Source: a virus
DNA length: 20,279 bases
Direction: 5' to 3' (one strand)
IMG/VR virus record: IMGVR_UViG_3300028925_005534
Location: 1 to 20,279 of that record
Under the pieces are notes generated by a model. It did not search any database. It saw only the letters and a program-made list of their open reading frames with translations, and was not told the origin of the DNA. How positions within the stretch are numbered: the stretch's first letter is position 1; the number at the start of each line of letters is the position of its first letter. The position numbers and the translations under genes were made by a program. Below are positions 12,488-19,791 of the stretch, one piece after another.

Positions 12488-13422
12488 TGTGTTTCTCCTT
12501 TCTGAGAGTGCATCAATCGGGTGTAACTTGAACTTGACCGAATGAAATTTTCTATATGCTGGACATCTTCTGCAACGTCGTCGAGTAAAATTTGACGCCA
12601 TGTAGCAAAACGGCCAAGCGAGTATATTCCGTATTTAGTTGTCATTTCGAAAATAAACTGCTTCCTGATCTCTTCATTGATAGGCTTTATCTTGCCAAGA
12701 TACTGCTCTGAGGATTTCATGTCAACAAGTTTCTTAGGCTTAATGCCAAAGTCTTCTAGAAGTACATCCATCATATGGGGGCCAATATTGGCTTCTGGCT
12801 TCCTAATGAATTCAGATATAACAATATCACCAACTAAAGATATTCTGTAGTATGGAACTGTTGGGTCTGGGTAGTATATTGTTTGATGTACTTTGCAGTC
12901 TGGGGAATCAATGCGAGCCTTCTGCGTCCATATTTTCTGCGTGGGGAAGTCTGGCTTGTCTGGCCAGCCCATGATGTCCATCAGAGTTGGCATTGGGATA
13001 GTCGATATTGTAGGCACAGATCCCATATCATCTACAGCTGTCTTCGTCAGCTTCATGTCATATTGTATTTTGCAATTCTTAGACATGGTGCTTATAAGCT
13101 CCCATGGAGCTATGTATCTGTCGACAGCATCTAAGCTGTTGATAGACCTGTTCAGTATTGAGCCTGTTACTTTCTGAGAATATAAATTGCTCAGGAACAA
13201 GTTTGTCTCGGTGTGGAGCTTGCCATTATACTTTATGGCCTTGTGCACTTTTACTTTTGCGAAGGGGATAGCACAAGCTGTGCCAACCTTGTCAGTCCTG
13301 AATCGGAGCAGAGCTCCTTGGTTGTTAGGCAGTTCACTTTGGGCTTCGTAAATTATTGGATCGAAGCTCCTCAACATATTCCCCGCTAACAGACCCGCAA
13401 GCCCTGCTCCATATATAATCAT
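12484..13422 (-). CDS. FAD/NAD(P)-binding oxidoreductase
   Basis: 312 residues. The N-terminal Rossmann dinucleotide motif IIYGAGLAGLLAGNML (GxGxxG at 5-10) ends in a glutamate, FDPIIYEAQ, that would bind the ribose of FAD. The C-terminus, YGIYSLGRFATWRQILLDDVAEDV, has the G-R-F-A-T-W...D pattern by which amine-oxidase/UDP-galactopyranose-mutase-like flavoproteins close the FAD site. The substrate domain between is not recognisable. It is coupled by ATGA to thyX, so it may serve the same pathway, for example a reduced-flavin or base-modification step, or simply share an operon. ATGA coupling also joins it to the small gene upstream. Confidence 0.8.
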   Translation of the reverse strand: MIIYGAGLAGLLAGNMLRSFDPIIYEAQSELPNNQGALLRFRTDKVGTACAIPFAKVKVHKAIKYNGKLHTETNLFLSNLYSQKVTGSILNRSINSLDAVDRYIAPWELISTMSKNCKIQYDMKLTKTAVDDMGSVPTISTIPMPTLMDIMGWPDKPDFPTQKIWTQKARIDSPDCKVHQTIYYPDPTVPYYRISLVGDIVISEFIRKPEANIGPHMMDVLLEDFGIKPKKLVDMKSSEQYLGKIKPINEEIRKQFIFEMTTKYGIYSLGRFATWRQILLDDVAEDVQHIENFIRSSSSYTRLMHSQKGETQ

Positions 13423-13589
13423 GCTTCCTCCCTCTCACGCATCTTGTTTAGCTTTCTGGTTGCTCTTATAGCGATTGACTTCGTTCTAGATGAAGGGTGA
13501 CGATCTAGTTCATTCGGCCACATGCAAGCCTCGATTGCGATGAGCAAGAGACGTATCTCCTGCTCATTTAGTTTTACTTCAGCATTCAT
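13419..13589 (-). CDS. Small hypothetical protein, 56 aa
   Basis: 56 codons from the ATG at 13589, with GGAG 7 nt upstream, ending in a TGA that overlaps the FAD gene start (ATGA). It overlaps the end of the 209-residue gene by 11 nt. The product reads MNAEVKLNEQEIRLLLIAIE then ACMWPNELDR and a basic SSRTKSIAIRATRKLNKMRER tail: two helices with an arginine/lysine-rich second half. I recognise no named family. Without it there would be an unexplained 157-base gap in a region with no other gaps. Confidence 0.82.
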   Translation of the reverse strand: MNAEVKLNEQEIRLLLIAIEACMWPNELDRHPSSRTKSIAIRATRKLNKMREREEA

Positions 13590-14208
13590 CAATCAGCTCC
13601 ACTCTTCCTTTTTTGATATCATGTGCGAGGTCTTCGCGGCAACCACCTTTTGTGCTACCATGCATTTCAGCCAGCTTAACGAACTCTTCATACTTGAGAG
13701 TTGCATTAGAGCCTAGGAACACATTGAAGTTTTTAAAGCCACGTGTGCCTTCCTTGCGAGGATTGTCATTGACGAGACACTTGATAATCTTGCCAGCAAA
13801 AGAACCACGAGCCTTGACAACCTTTGGCTCATAAAGTCCTAGCGTTGCTACATCAGGATGCTCGACTGGAGCCTGTGGATAGTTTGGGCTTGGCTTGATG
13901 CCAAGAGGTGTCATTCCTGGAATTGCAGCAACCTGTGGGGTTGGGACGGCACGGACATGAATGTCTGCAATCGCAGCCATGTATCGCTTTGCACCAGTTT
14001 TATTGTCAGAGAATTTCTTGACAGGAGCGTCGGACACTTCATTGTAAGCATCGACCAAAAGCCTTGTTGTTACATTACGGTCAGCCAAAAGCTCTCCAGC
14101 ATTCGTAAAGAAGACAACGCCATTGCCCATCGAACGAGCAGCTTTGTCAGATGCATAACCTTTGACGACGAGGCTCTTCGGGTCGAGAGTGTAAGTTACA
14201 GTATTCAT
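13579..14208 (-). CDS. Hypothetical phage early protein, 209 aa
   Basis: 209 residues from the ATG at 14208 with AGAAAGGAA at ideal distance, first gene after a full copy of the repeated promoter. The N-terminal half has MNTVTYTLDPKSLVVKGYAS, DNKTGAKRYMAAIADIHVRAV and a proline-rich linker (KPSPNYPQAPVEHP). The C-terminal half, SFAGKIIKCLVNDNPRKEGT then GFKNFNVFLGSNATLKYEEFV, ends with a positively charged stretch. I recognise no family. The position suggests high early expression and a structural or DNA-binding role in replication, not shown by any motif. The last 11 nt are shared with the small gene downstream. Confidence 0.78.
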   Translation of the reverse strand: MNTVTYTLDPKSLVVKGYASDKAARSMGNGVVFFTNAGELLADRNVTTRLLVDAYNEVSDAPVKKFSDNKTGAKRYMAAIADIHVRAVPTPQVAAIPGMTPLGIKPSPNYPQAPVEHPDVATLGLYEPKVVKARGSFAGKIIKCLVNDNPRKEGTRGFKNFNVFLGSNATLKYEEFVKLAEMHGSTKGGCREDLAHDIKKGRVELIDEC

Positions 14209-14236
14209 TTTGTATTCCTTTCTAAGTTGATAATGG

Positions 14237-14296
14237 ATTCTATCTTTTATACACAGAGAAGTAAAGCACTTTGTTTTTGTTTAAAACCAATGACTT
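14237..14296 (-). promoter_or_regulatory. Repeated early promoter, copy C
   Basis: Leftward: box AAGTCATTGG (AAGTCATTG at 14288-14296), -35 TTTACT (14260-14265), 17-bp spacer, -10 TAGAAT (14237-14242), then ATTATCAACTTAGAAAGGAA into the 209-residue gene. It fills the gap after the UvrD-like helicase stop. Confidence 0.77.
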
Positions 14297-14301
14297 GTAA
14301 A

Positions 14302-15765
14302 TTAGATGGAAAAGTATCTTAGGCCTCTTGGCTGTACAAGATACAAATTTTCCTTCGCTCTGGTCAATGCAACATACCATACTCTGTTCTCCTCGTCACT
14401 TCCTAAGTTGTCCCAGCTCAGCTTGCCCATGTCAGTTACCAGCACAACATTGTCAGCCTCACCACCTTTGCTCTGGTGGATTGTAGAGATTGTTATTCTT
14501 GGCTTGTCGGTAAACTTCTCTCCATTACGCATGCAAGACCTTAGATATTCCCGCTCATCTGCTGGGAGGCCTTTTAAGATATCCATCCAGTCCCTAGACC
14601 TAGCATCCTCAGGCAGTCCCAAATCATTTATTCTATAGGTCTCTTTCTTTTCCAGCTTGATATTGAAGTTAAAGAAGTTGATTAGGTTCTTGGCTTCTGT
14701 CCTGTTGAGCTCTTTGCCTTTACGGATCTTCTCCCATGAAGTTATTGCTTTGGTCTCATTGGTGTCTAAAGAACTTTGCCCATTGTAAGTGTATGCATAT
14801 CCTTGCTGGCGGACAACCTTTTTAATTCTCTGGAGGAGATATTTACTGCGAGCCATGCAAAGCCAAGTCCCATCATGGGATGAGAAGTCAATGGAGTCAG
14901 CTTCTGATATGTAGTTTACTGTGCCCATATCCCTCTTGGGTTGCCATGGCTTAACATACCTATTCTTAATCCTCCCAACAACATCAGAAGCAAGCGCATG
15001 CACGCTGCGAGGAATTCTGAAGCTCTGAGGGAGAATTCTTTTGTCACCTTTTAGGCTGAGGAACTTACTTATGTCTGCTCCTGCCCATGCAAAGATTGCT
15101 TGGTCGTCATCCCCAGCAATGTAAACTTCTGAGGCCTCAGATGAAGCCATGATCGCCATTCTGTATTGCAGTGAGCTGAGGTCTTGTGCCTCGTCAACTA
15201 TGCATATTTCTATTGGCAAAGAGCTCTGATATCTTTCTAGCATATCAGTGAAGTCCAGCAGACCATTTTGCCTTTTGTAAGTTGTAAGGGATTGGTGGTA
15301 TTGCTTAACAGCGTGCAGAGTCAAGTCATTCTGGTTGGTTAATTGATATTGATCCTCCATTGAACGAATGCCAACTCTGGCTAGAGACTCAACTCTTGAA
15401 CATTTATCCCCCAGACCATCCCCTGTATGGATTCCTAGGTCTTCATCGTAAATGCCTTTGAACTCTACACCCAGAGCCTTGCCAAGCTTGCGATAGTGAA
15501 CATTGGTCATTACCTCGTCTCTTTGCAATCCAAGCATTCTAAAGGCCAGCGAGTGGAGTGTGCGGAAATACGGGAAACGATCCGCATCGAAGCCAAACTG
15601 AACCATTGCCCGTTCTTGAGCTTCGCTTGCAGCTTTCCGAGTGAAGGCCAAATATGCGATGCGCTCTGGTGGCACACCTCTTTTTAAAGCATCCTCAACT
15701 ATCTTCAGCAGAGTCGTTGTCTTGCCTGTTCCTGGAGGGCCCAGAATTATCTGCACGTGCCTCAC
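14302..15765 (-). CDS. UvrD/Rep-like superfamily 1 helicase
   Basis: 487 residues from a GTG at 15765 placed right after AGAAAGGAAATAAAA; the in-frame ATG six codons earlier lies within the ribosome site. SF1A motifs all appear: Walker A GPPGTGKTT (9-17), AFTRKAASEAQ (motif Ia, 40-50), VDEAQD (190-195, motif II), GDDDQAIFAWAGAD (218-231, motif III), STIHQSKGGEADNV (427-440, motif V) and VWYVALTRAKENLYL (462-476, motif VI). It is shorter than UvrD or Rep (about 720 residues), with reduced accessory domains. A 3'-5' DNA unwinding role in phage replication or recombination is expected. It sits in an operon downstream of the primase and overlaps the zinc-ribbon gene by 71 bp. Confidence 0.92.
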   Translation of the reverse strand: MRHVQIILGPPGTGKTTTLLKIVEDALKRGVPPERIAYLAFTRKAASEAQERAMVQFGFDADRFPYFRTLHSLAFRMLGLQRDEVMTNVHYRKLGKALGVEFKGIYDEDLGIHTGDGLGDKCSRVESLARVGIRSMEDQYQLTNQNDLTLHAVKQYHQSLTTYKRQNGLLDFTDMLERYQSSLPIEICIVDEAQDLSSLQYRMAIMASSEASEVYIAGDDDQAIFAWAGADISKFLSLKGDKRILPQSFRIPRSVHALASDVVGRIKNRYVKPWQPKRDMGTVNYISEADSIDFSSHDGTWLCMARSKYLLQRIKKVVRQQGYAYTYNGQSSLDTNETKAITSWEKIRKGKELNRTEAKNLINFFNFNIKLEKKETYRINDLGLPEDARSRDWMDILKGLPADEREYLRSCMRNGEKFTDKPRITISTIHQSKGGEADNVVLVTDMGKLSWDNLGSDEENRVWYVALTRAKENLYLVQPRGLRYFSI

Positions 15766-16003
15766 TTTTATTTCCTTTCTCATTAAGATGATTTAACAAA
15801 ACATCTTTGTACGTCTCTTGCTTATACTTCCACAGGATCCATTCATAATATCTTTCTGGTTCTTTTTCGTTGACGCTGTCTTTCCACTCTGTTATGATTA
15901 CGTTTTTACAGCTCCCACAAAGGACATCTTTGTCTAATATCCTGCCATGGGTGTGCTCTCCGCAGAAGTCACAAGGCACTGTTTCTTTGTAATATGGTAA
16001 CAT
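15695..16003 (-). CDS. Zinc-ribbon protein, 102 aa
   Basis: 102 residues from the ATG at 16003, which follows the primase stop without a gap and has GAGG 8 nt upstream. CDFCGEH (Cys11, Cys14) and LCGSCKN (Cys29, Cys32) form a four-cysteine zinc ribbon, followed by a tryptophan-rich helix (YYEWILWKYKQETYKDVLLNHL) and a charged, low-complexity tail. The final 24 codons overlap the helicase start region in another frame, so the tail may be constrained by that gene rather than functional. The protein may bridge primase and helicase or bind nucleic acid; no family is recognised. Confidence 0.72.
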   Translation of the reverse strand: MLPYYKETVPCDFCGEHTHGRILDKDVLCGSCKNVIITEWKDSVNEKEPERYYEWILWKYKQETYKDVLLNHLNEKGNKSEARADNSGPSRNRQDNDSAEDS

Positions 16004-17533
16004 TTAAAAGTCCTCAGTCACTGCACTAGGTATATCAAGTTGATCCTCGTCATCAAAGAATTCTGGCTCTGGCACAGACCAGACCTTCACAGGCTTAGAC
16101 TTGATCCTGAAAGTTTTACGGTCACCACCACTCGCTCTAAGCCAAGACCAGACTTGGTGCTGGGTGGTGTATCGGAACCTGCGAGCCTCTAAATAAATAA
16201 ATAGGTCTTCAGACCGAAAGTAAACTTTGCCCTCATCAGAGTCGTGCCATGGCTTGCCATTCATTATCTCGTCTTTCTGACGAGCTTGGACTTTGCCTGT
16301 TAAGAAGCTGTCTAACATTTTCTCGAACTGGCCTTGTGGCGAAGCATCGTCTGGGTCTACAATGACCTCGACATTCTCCAGCAGTTGGTTTATCCGCTGT
16401 TCCCAAGCTTGGGATGGCATTGTGCTGGGACACTTGTTTAGCTTCTCAACACAGATCTTTTGCAGCTGTCGCTGGTCCAGCAGTTGGGGTGTTGTTACTT
16501 CTATCCGCTCACCTTGCATCTCGATGTACCAACGCACAGACTGGCGGTTCTCAGTTTCGTATTTTGTTATCGCATCGACCTCAATAGACAGGCCACCGCC
16601 AACTCTTCCGACTCCATAGTCTCGCTTCATGCATTTAGACTTCTCGCAATAATTGCAGATTGGACTTTGTTTGCATGTGTAGGCATATTCTTTTTTGCTG
16701 ACTGACTTGACTAGGCCATTGACTTCACCCATTGGCAGAGGCTCTGGCAGGTGCTCATAATTGAACTTCATTAAGTCTTCTTGCCAGTCGTCAGGATTGC
16801 GCTTGCGGAAATAAACACCAACATTGAACAGAGAAATGTTTCTTCCACCTTCTGGGAAGCCCATGGTCATGATGTGTTGCAAGCAGGGAGGCCCATCGCT
16901 AAAGTGATCAACTAAGTCTGGCTTGAAATTCTCTAGCTTTTCAAATGTTGTTAGCTTCTTTTCAGCAAGGTCAATGAATTGTTCTAGGTTAAGTTTCTTG
17001 CCTTTATGGATTGCATGACGCTCAGTCTTGTCGCCATCCCAATAACACAAGTTGATCCAGTTGCCTCGATCTCTTTCATTGGCTCTAGATATTTGCTTGG
17101 GGAAAACTTCTGATCCGCCATAGCCTAGTAATGCAGCGAATTCATTTAGCTTTGCGACCATGTCAATAGCAGGAATGGCAGGACTGCAAAAAAGATATAA
17201 ATGAGCGCCACCAGACTTAGAACGGCATAGCACCAAAGGAGTGTCACGAATCTTTTTCTCGAGACTTTCAAGGCTTTCATTTAATTTGACCTCACCTCTT
17301 ATATCAATATCAATAACACCAAAGTGACAGCTGTTGTCCTGTAACAACGGGATGACACCTAAAATATATTCGCCACCATTCAAGTGTTCTTTAAAATTAT
17401 TTTCTGTTGCTGGTTCGCTAACAGTTATTGCTCGGCCAGACATTTTTCCGTCGGCTTCTTTTTTGTTTACTCGATACTGTCCGTGGGCAAGCTCAAAGCC
17501 TCTGAACAGTTTCATAAATCTTTTTACGTCCAT
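16004..17533 (-). CDS. Archaeo-eukaryotic-type primase (TOTE-like AEP)
   Basis: 509 residues from the ATG at 17533, with AGAAAGGAAG upstream. The AEP catalytic set is visible: GVIDIDI (Asp75, Asp77 metal ligands), CRSKSGGAHLYLF (His111 motif), and SEVFPKQ (141-147) followed by RGNWINLCYW, the pattern of TOTE-type primases. A primase C-terminal helical region contains four cysteines spaced C-x5-C-x2-C-x4-C (287, 293, 296, 301), likely zinc or iron-sulfur. The last 100 residues are probably a winged-helix DNA-binding segment ending in an acidic tail. Lacking a fused helicase, it should prime replication with a separate helicase. In TOTE defence loci such a domain has helicase and nuclease partners, but the surroundings here indicate replication. 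Confidence 0.85.
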   Translation of the reverse strand: MDVKRFMKLFRGFELAHGQYRVNKKEADGKMSGRAITVSEPATENNFKEHLNGGEYILGVIPLLQDNSCHFGVIDIDIRGEVKLNESLESLEKKIRDTPLVLCRSKSGGAHLYLFCSPAIPAIDMVAKLNEFAALLGYGGSEVFPKQISRANERDRGNWINLCYWDGDKTERHAIHKGKKLNLEQFIDLAEKKLTTFEKLENFKPDLVDHFSDGPPCLQHIMTMGFPEGGRNISLFNVGVYFRKRNPDDWQEDLMKFNYEHLPEPLPMGEVNGLVKSVSKKEYAYTCKQSPICNYCEKSKCMKRDYGVGRVGGGLSIEVDAITKYETENRQSVRWYIEMQGERIEVTTPQLLDQRQLQKICVEKLNKCPSTMPSQAWEQRINQLLENVEVIVDPDDASPQGQFEKMLDSFLTGKVQARQKDEIMNGKPWHDSDEGKVYFRSEDLFIYLEARRFRYTTQHQVWSWLRASGGDRKTFRIKSKPVKVWSVPEPEFFDDEDQLDIPSAVTEDF

Positions 17534-17555
17534 GCCTCTTCCTTTCTGATTGGTC

Positions 17556-17590
17556 GGGGGATAACTTCATTGGGACATGAGCTATCCCCC
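17556..17590 (-). repeat. Strong hairpin between SSB-like and primase genes
   Basis: GGGGGATA (17556-17563) and TATCCCCC (17583-17590) are perfect 8-bp arms, with a further TCAT/ATGA pairing inside. It lies in the only sizeable gap of this part of the operon, just before the primase ribosome site. No T-run follows in the leftward direction, so RNA processing, attenuation or a protein-binding hairpin is likelier than a classical terminator. Confidence 0.7.
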
Positions 17591-17612
17591 TAAACAACGT
17601 AATGCAGGGTGG

Positions 17613-18407
17613 CTACATTACATCATCATCAGAGGAGTCTGGTTGAACCTTGACTTCACCGTCACGAATGTTCTTGCGGAACTCTCGTGCTTCGAGATAG
17701 ATGCTTTGGCCTTGGTCTAGGTTCTGAATGATCCCTCCAGACTTAGCATCGAACATCATCTCAACTTCCCAGTTGAACCACGAGCCCATATCGTTCTGCT
17801 CAGGTGTTGTGGTCAGGTTGTAGGCAGTCCAGAACATGGCTGGATTGAATGTGCCTTTGCCTGTTGGGTGGACAACTTGTAGCCTGTTGATCATAGAGTT
17901 CCAACGCTTGGCTTTTTTAATGCCTGAAGAACTCATAGACAATATGGCAGGGGAAAATGTGCCGTCTTCACCAACAACATAAATAAAGTATTCTGCTGTC
18001 AATGATAGCTGGTTTCCGTCTGGTGTGCGCAATTTGCCTCGATCGTCTTGTACACACATTTCCATAATTGAAGGCTGTAGTCCGTGGTCTTTAACCAGCT
18101 TGCGCTCGTCAGTCCACTCGAGATATGTCTTGCGATAGCTAACAGGAACAGCTGTTATTCCCTTTTCACCATCGAACAATTCACCCGTTACATTGTCCAA
18201 GATCTGTCCAGCCTCAGCACCTTTTAGATAGGCACCATCAGCTTTATTGACTTGGGGAGATTGAGCTTGTAAGATCTTGAGACGTGGGATGAGCATATCA
18301 TCCGCTGTCATATTCTCACCTGCTGTGCCCGCATCTTCTAAAAGAATGGACGCATCAAATGCAATTACATTGCTCTCTTTTTTTACTTCTACTTCATTTT
18401 TAGCCAT
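17613..18407 (-). CDS. Candidate single-stranded DNA-binding protein with acidic tail
   Basis: 264 residues from the ATG at 18407, preceded by AGGAGG, one of the strongest ribosome sites here; a 24-residue extension upstream is rejected. It has an acidic N-terminus (NVIAFDASILLEDAG), then DDMLIPRLKILQAQSPQV, a strand-rich core (GITAVPVSYRKTYLEW, AEYFIYVVG, FNWEVEMMFD) and a C-terminus PDSSDDDVM like the acidic protein-interaction tails of SSB proteins (DDDIPF in E. coli SSB, acidic in T7 gp2.5). Strong expression, place beside the primase and an OB-compatible core make SSB the best guess; homology is not proven. It overlaps the upstream gene by 8 nt. Confidence 0.65.
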   Translation of the reverse strand: MAKNEVEVKKESNVIAFDASILLEDAGTAGENMTADDMLIPRLKILQAQSPQVNKADGAYLKGAEAGQILDNVTGELFDGEKGITAVPVSYRKTYLEWTDERKLVKDHGLQPSIMEMCVQDDRGKLRTPDGNQLSLTAEYFIYVVGEDGTFSPAILSMSSSGIKKAKRWNSMINRLQVVHPTGKGTFNPAMFWTAYNLTTTPEQNDMGSWFNWEVEMMFDAKSGGIIQNLDQGQSIYLEAREFRKNIRDGEVKVQPDSSDDDVM

Positions 18408-18996
18408 GGTATCCTCCTGTGATTTTGGCTTTACGACCTGTGAATAACTTAAACAGATCATGGGGAACATCCTTGCCATCAGTCAATCGCTCTTTGATAA
18501 AAGAGTTAAGTGACCCATGGTGGACGCCGACTGCACGTTTGTAAAAGAGATTTCTTTCACGCAACTCATCCGCAAAGTCATTGCATGCTTTGTCTTCATC
18601 TCTTCCGAACTGAACCTCAACATTGCTTTTAATTAAGTCACCAGCATTATTAGCTCGCAACCAATCGAAGCATTGTTGTTGACGCACTTCTAGTTCAGAC
18701 CTGTCATCTCCTCTTGCTTTCATAATAGCAGAAGCAGATGGAATAGAACCAGAAGTTATATCTTGAACCTCAACCTTACCACCATTGGTAAGAGTAAAGT
18801 CCTTGACGTTCAATTCTTGCATTAAGTCAGGCAAGTCATGTTCAGCCAACTTCGTCAGGTTCTGCTTTTTTTGCTTCAACAGCTCATTCAAATCATTTAT
18901 CTCTTTTTCAAGATCAAACATTTGTTGAGCCATATCAGCCACTGCACCTATTGAGTTGGACGCAGGTGCCACGTCCTCAAGCAGATTGATATTCAT
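18400..18996 (-). CDS. Conserved coiled-coil phage replication-region protein
   Basis: 198 residues. A clear coiled coil at about 20-55 (MAQQMFDLEKEINDLNELLKQ) is followed by a small strand unit DFTLTNGGKVEVQDI, then a C-terminal domain with QQQCFDWLRANNAGDLIKSN, VEVQFGRDEDKACNDFADEL, GVHHGSLNSFIKERL and VPHDLFKLFTGRKAKI. This arrangement recurs next to SSB or recombination genes in many T7-like and marine phages, but I know of no demonstrated activity. The ATG at 18996 has GAGAAAGGAAA about 12 nt upstream, a little far; no better start is in frame. It is probably a DNA-replication accessory. Confidence 0.8.
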   Translation of the reverse strand: MNINLLEDVAPASNSIGAVADMAQQMFDLEKEINDLNELLKQKKQNLTKLAEHDLPDLMQELNVKDFTLTNGGKVEVQDITSGSIPSASAIMKARGDDRSELEVRQQQCFDWLRANNAGDLIKSNVEVQFGRDEDKACNDFADELRERNLFYKRAVGVHHGSLNSFIKERLTDGKDVPHDLFKLFTGRKAKITGGYHG

Positions 18997-18997
18997 C

Positions 18998-19366
18998 TTA
19001 ATTTATTTCCTTTCTCATTTCTAAAGCGACAGGCATGTACCAGCCTTTGCGCCTGTCACGGTCTCCTTCTTCCATGTTACGTTCCCATCTAAGGACACGC
19101 ACCACTGGTGACATTTCAGCTGCGATCATACACGCTATCATAACAGCTATGGGGTCACCACCTCCTGGCCACAAAAGATAATCTTCCGTGGAGAAGTCTT
19201 TCATAATCTTACGAGCTTTTTGGATCGATGGACTAGGTAAAAACTGAGGCTTTTCATTAGGCTCAAATACAATTTCAAGCGAACCATAACGAGCAGCATC
19301 AGTCAGATCTGGAGTCCAACCGAACTTGTTCTCTCGTGGTCTTGTTACCACATAAACTTTTGACAT
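18998..19366 (-). CDS. Hypothetical phage protein, 122 aa
   Basis: 122 residues from the ATG at 19366 after GAGAAAGGAT. It reads KVYVVTRPRENKFGWTPDLT, LEIVFEPNEKPQFLPSPSI, STEDYLLWPGGGDPIAVMIA, then VRVLRWERNMEEGDRDRRKG and WYMPVALEMR. The LLWPGGGDPIAV segment and the beta-rich C-terminus are typical of a small conserved early protein family in marine podoviruses for which I know no function. Its stop lies 1 nt before the coiled-coil gene's ATG. It is the second gene of the leftward operon. Confidence 0.78.
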   Translation of the reverse strand: MSKVYVVTRPRENKFGWTPDLTDAARYGSLEIVFEPNEKPQFLPSPSIQKARKIMKDFSTEDYLLWPGGGDPIAVMIACMIAAEMSPVVRVLRWERNMEEGDRDRRKGWYMPVALEMRKEIN

Positions 19367-19387
19367 TCATTATCCTTTCTCAACGTG

Positions 19388-19431
19388 AAATAAACTTTAA
19401 CCTGTTTTCAATAGGAAGAAAAGTTTTATTT
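19388..19431 (-). repeat. Imperfect hairpin between first two leftward genes
   Basis: AAATAAACTTT (19388-19398) pairs with AAAGTTTTATTT (19420-19431) with one bulge, and CCT/AGG pairs inside. It begins at the stop codon of the zinc-ribbon gene and ends before the next ribosome site. It may be a weak terminator or processing site that lowers readthrough; AT-rich composition makes chance pairing possible. Confidence 0.45.
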
Positions 19432-19721
19432 TAATCAGCGATATCCTTGTCCAATATCGGTATTGGTCTGAGCATCCTGTCGTATGATACTCTTTCTTGC
19501 ACCCACAAGCCATCTATCTTCTTGTCCAGAGCCTTTTGTTCTTCTTCAAGGCTGGGGGAATTGTCACAACTCTTTGCCCTCACCCTCCTCATTACAACTT
19601 CTTCGGTTCTAAAACACGCATTGCAAACTGGGCATTTGCGAAGCCGAAAGCTGACGCCTTGTCTGGTGACTCCTGAGTTCGTTACTCTGGTTGTTTTCTG
19701 ATCGCAGTCTATACACCGCAT
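19431..19721 (-). CDS. NrdR-like zinc-ribbon protein without ATP-cone
   Basis: 96 residues. The first 45 match the zinc-ribbon of NrdR: MRCIDCDQKT (Cys3, Cys6), a basic strand GVSFRLRKCPVCNACFRTEEV (Cys30, Cys33, and the RTEE that parallels the NrdR FTTYE segment). NrdR represses ribonucleotide reductase genes through this ribbon plus an ATP-cone; here the cone is absent and the rest is a charged helix (SLEEEQKALDKKIDGLW). It is the first gene of the leftward operon, next to the control region, so a phage transcription regulator is a fair guess. The ATG at 19721 has GAGAAAGGATT upstream. Confidence 0.8.
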   Translation of the reverse strand: MRCIDCDQKTTRVTNSGVTRQGVSFRLRKCPVCNACFRTEEVVMRRVRAKSCDNSPSLEEEQKALDKKIDGLWVQERVSYDRMLRPIPILDKDIAD

Positions 19722-19750
19722 CTATAATCCTTTCTCAATATTAGAATTAG

Positions 19751-19779
19751 AGTTTAAATTCTAGAATTCTAAAAGTAAA
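19751..19779 (-). promoter_or_regulatory. Leftward control-region promoter with palindrome in spacer
   Basis: Leftward: -35 TTTACT (19774-19779), 17-bp spacer, -10 TAAACT (19751-19756), about 30 nt before the first gene's start. The spacer contains AATTCTAGAATT (19757-19768), a perfect 12-bp palindrome. It lacks the conserved TTATCAAC leader of the other four promoters but shares the -35 and spacing. Confidence 0.6.
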
Positions 19780-19791
19780 CATTTTTCTTGC

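Noticed and set aside
12488-12601. 38-residue N-terminal extension of ThyX
   Set aside because: It lies inside the FAD oxidoreductase gene, is unlike any ThyX N-terminus, and AAGGAG sits just before the ATG at 12487.
16004-17533. TOTE conflict (anti-phage) system
   Set aside because: Only the primase domain type matches; polymerase, exonuclease and SSB-like neighbours point to phage replication.
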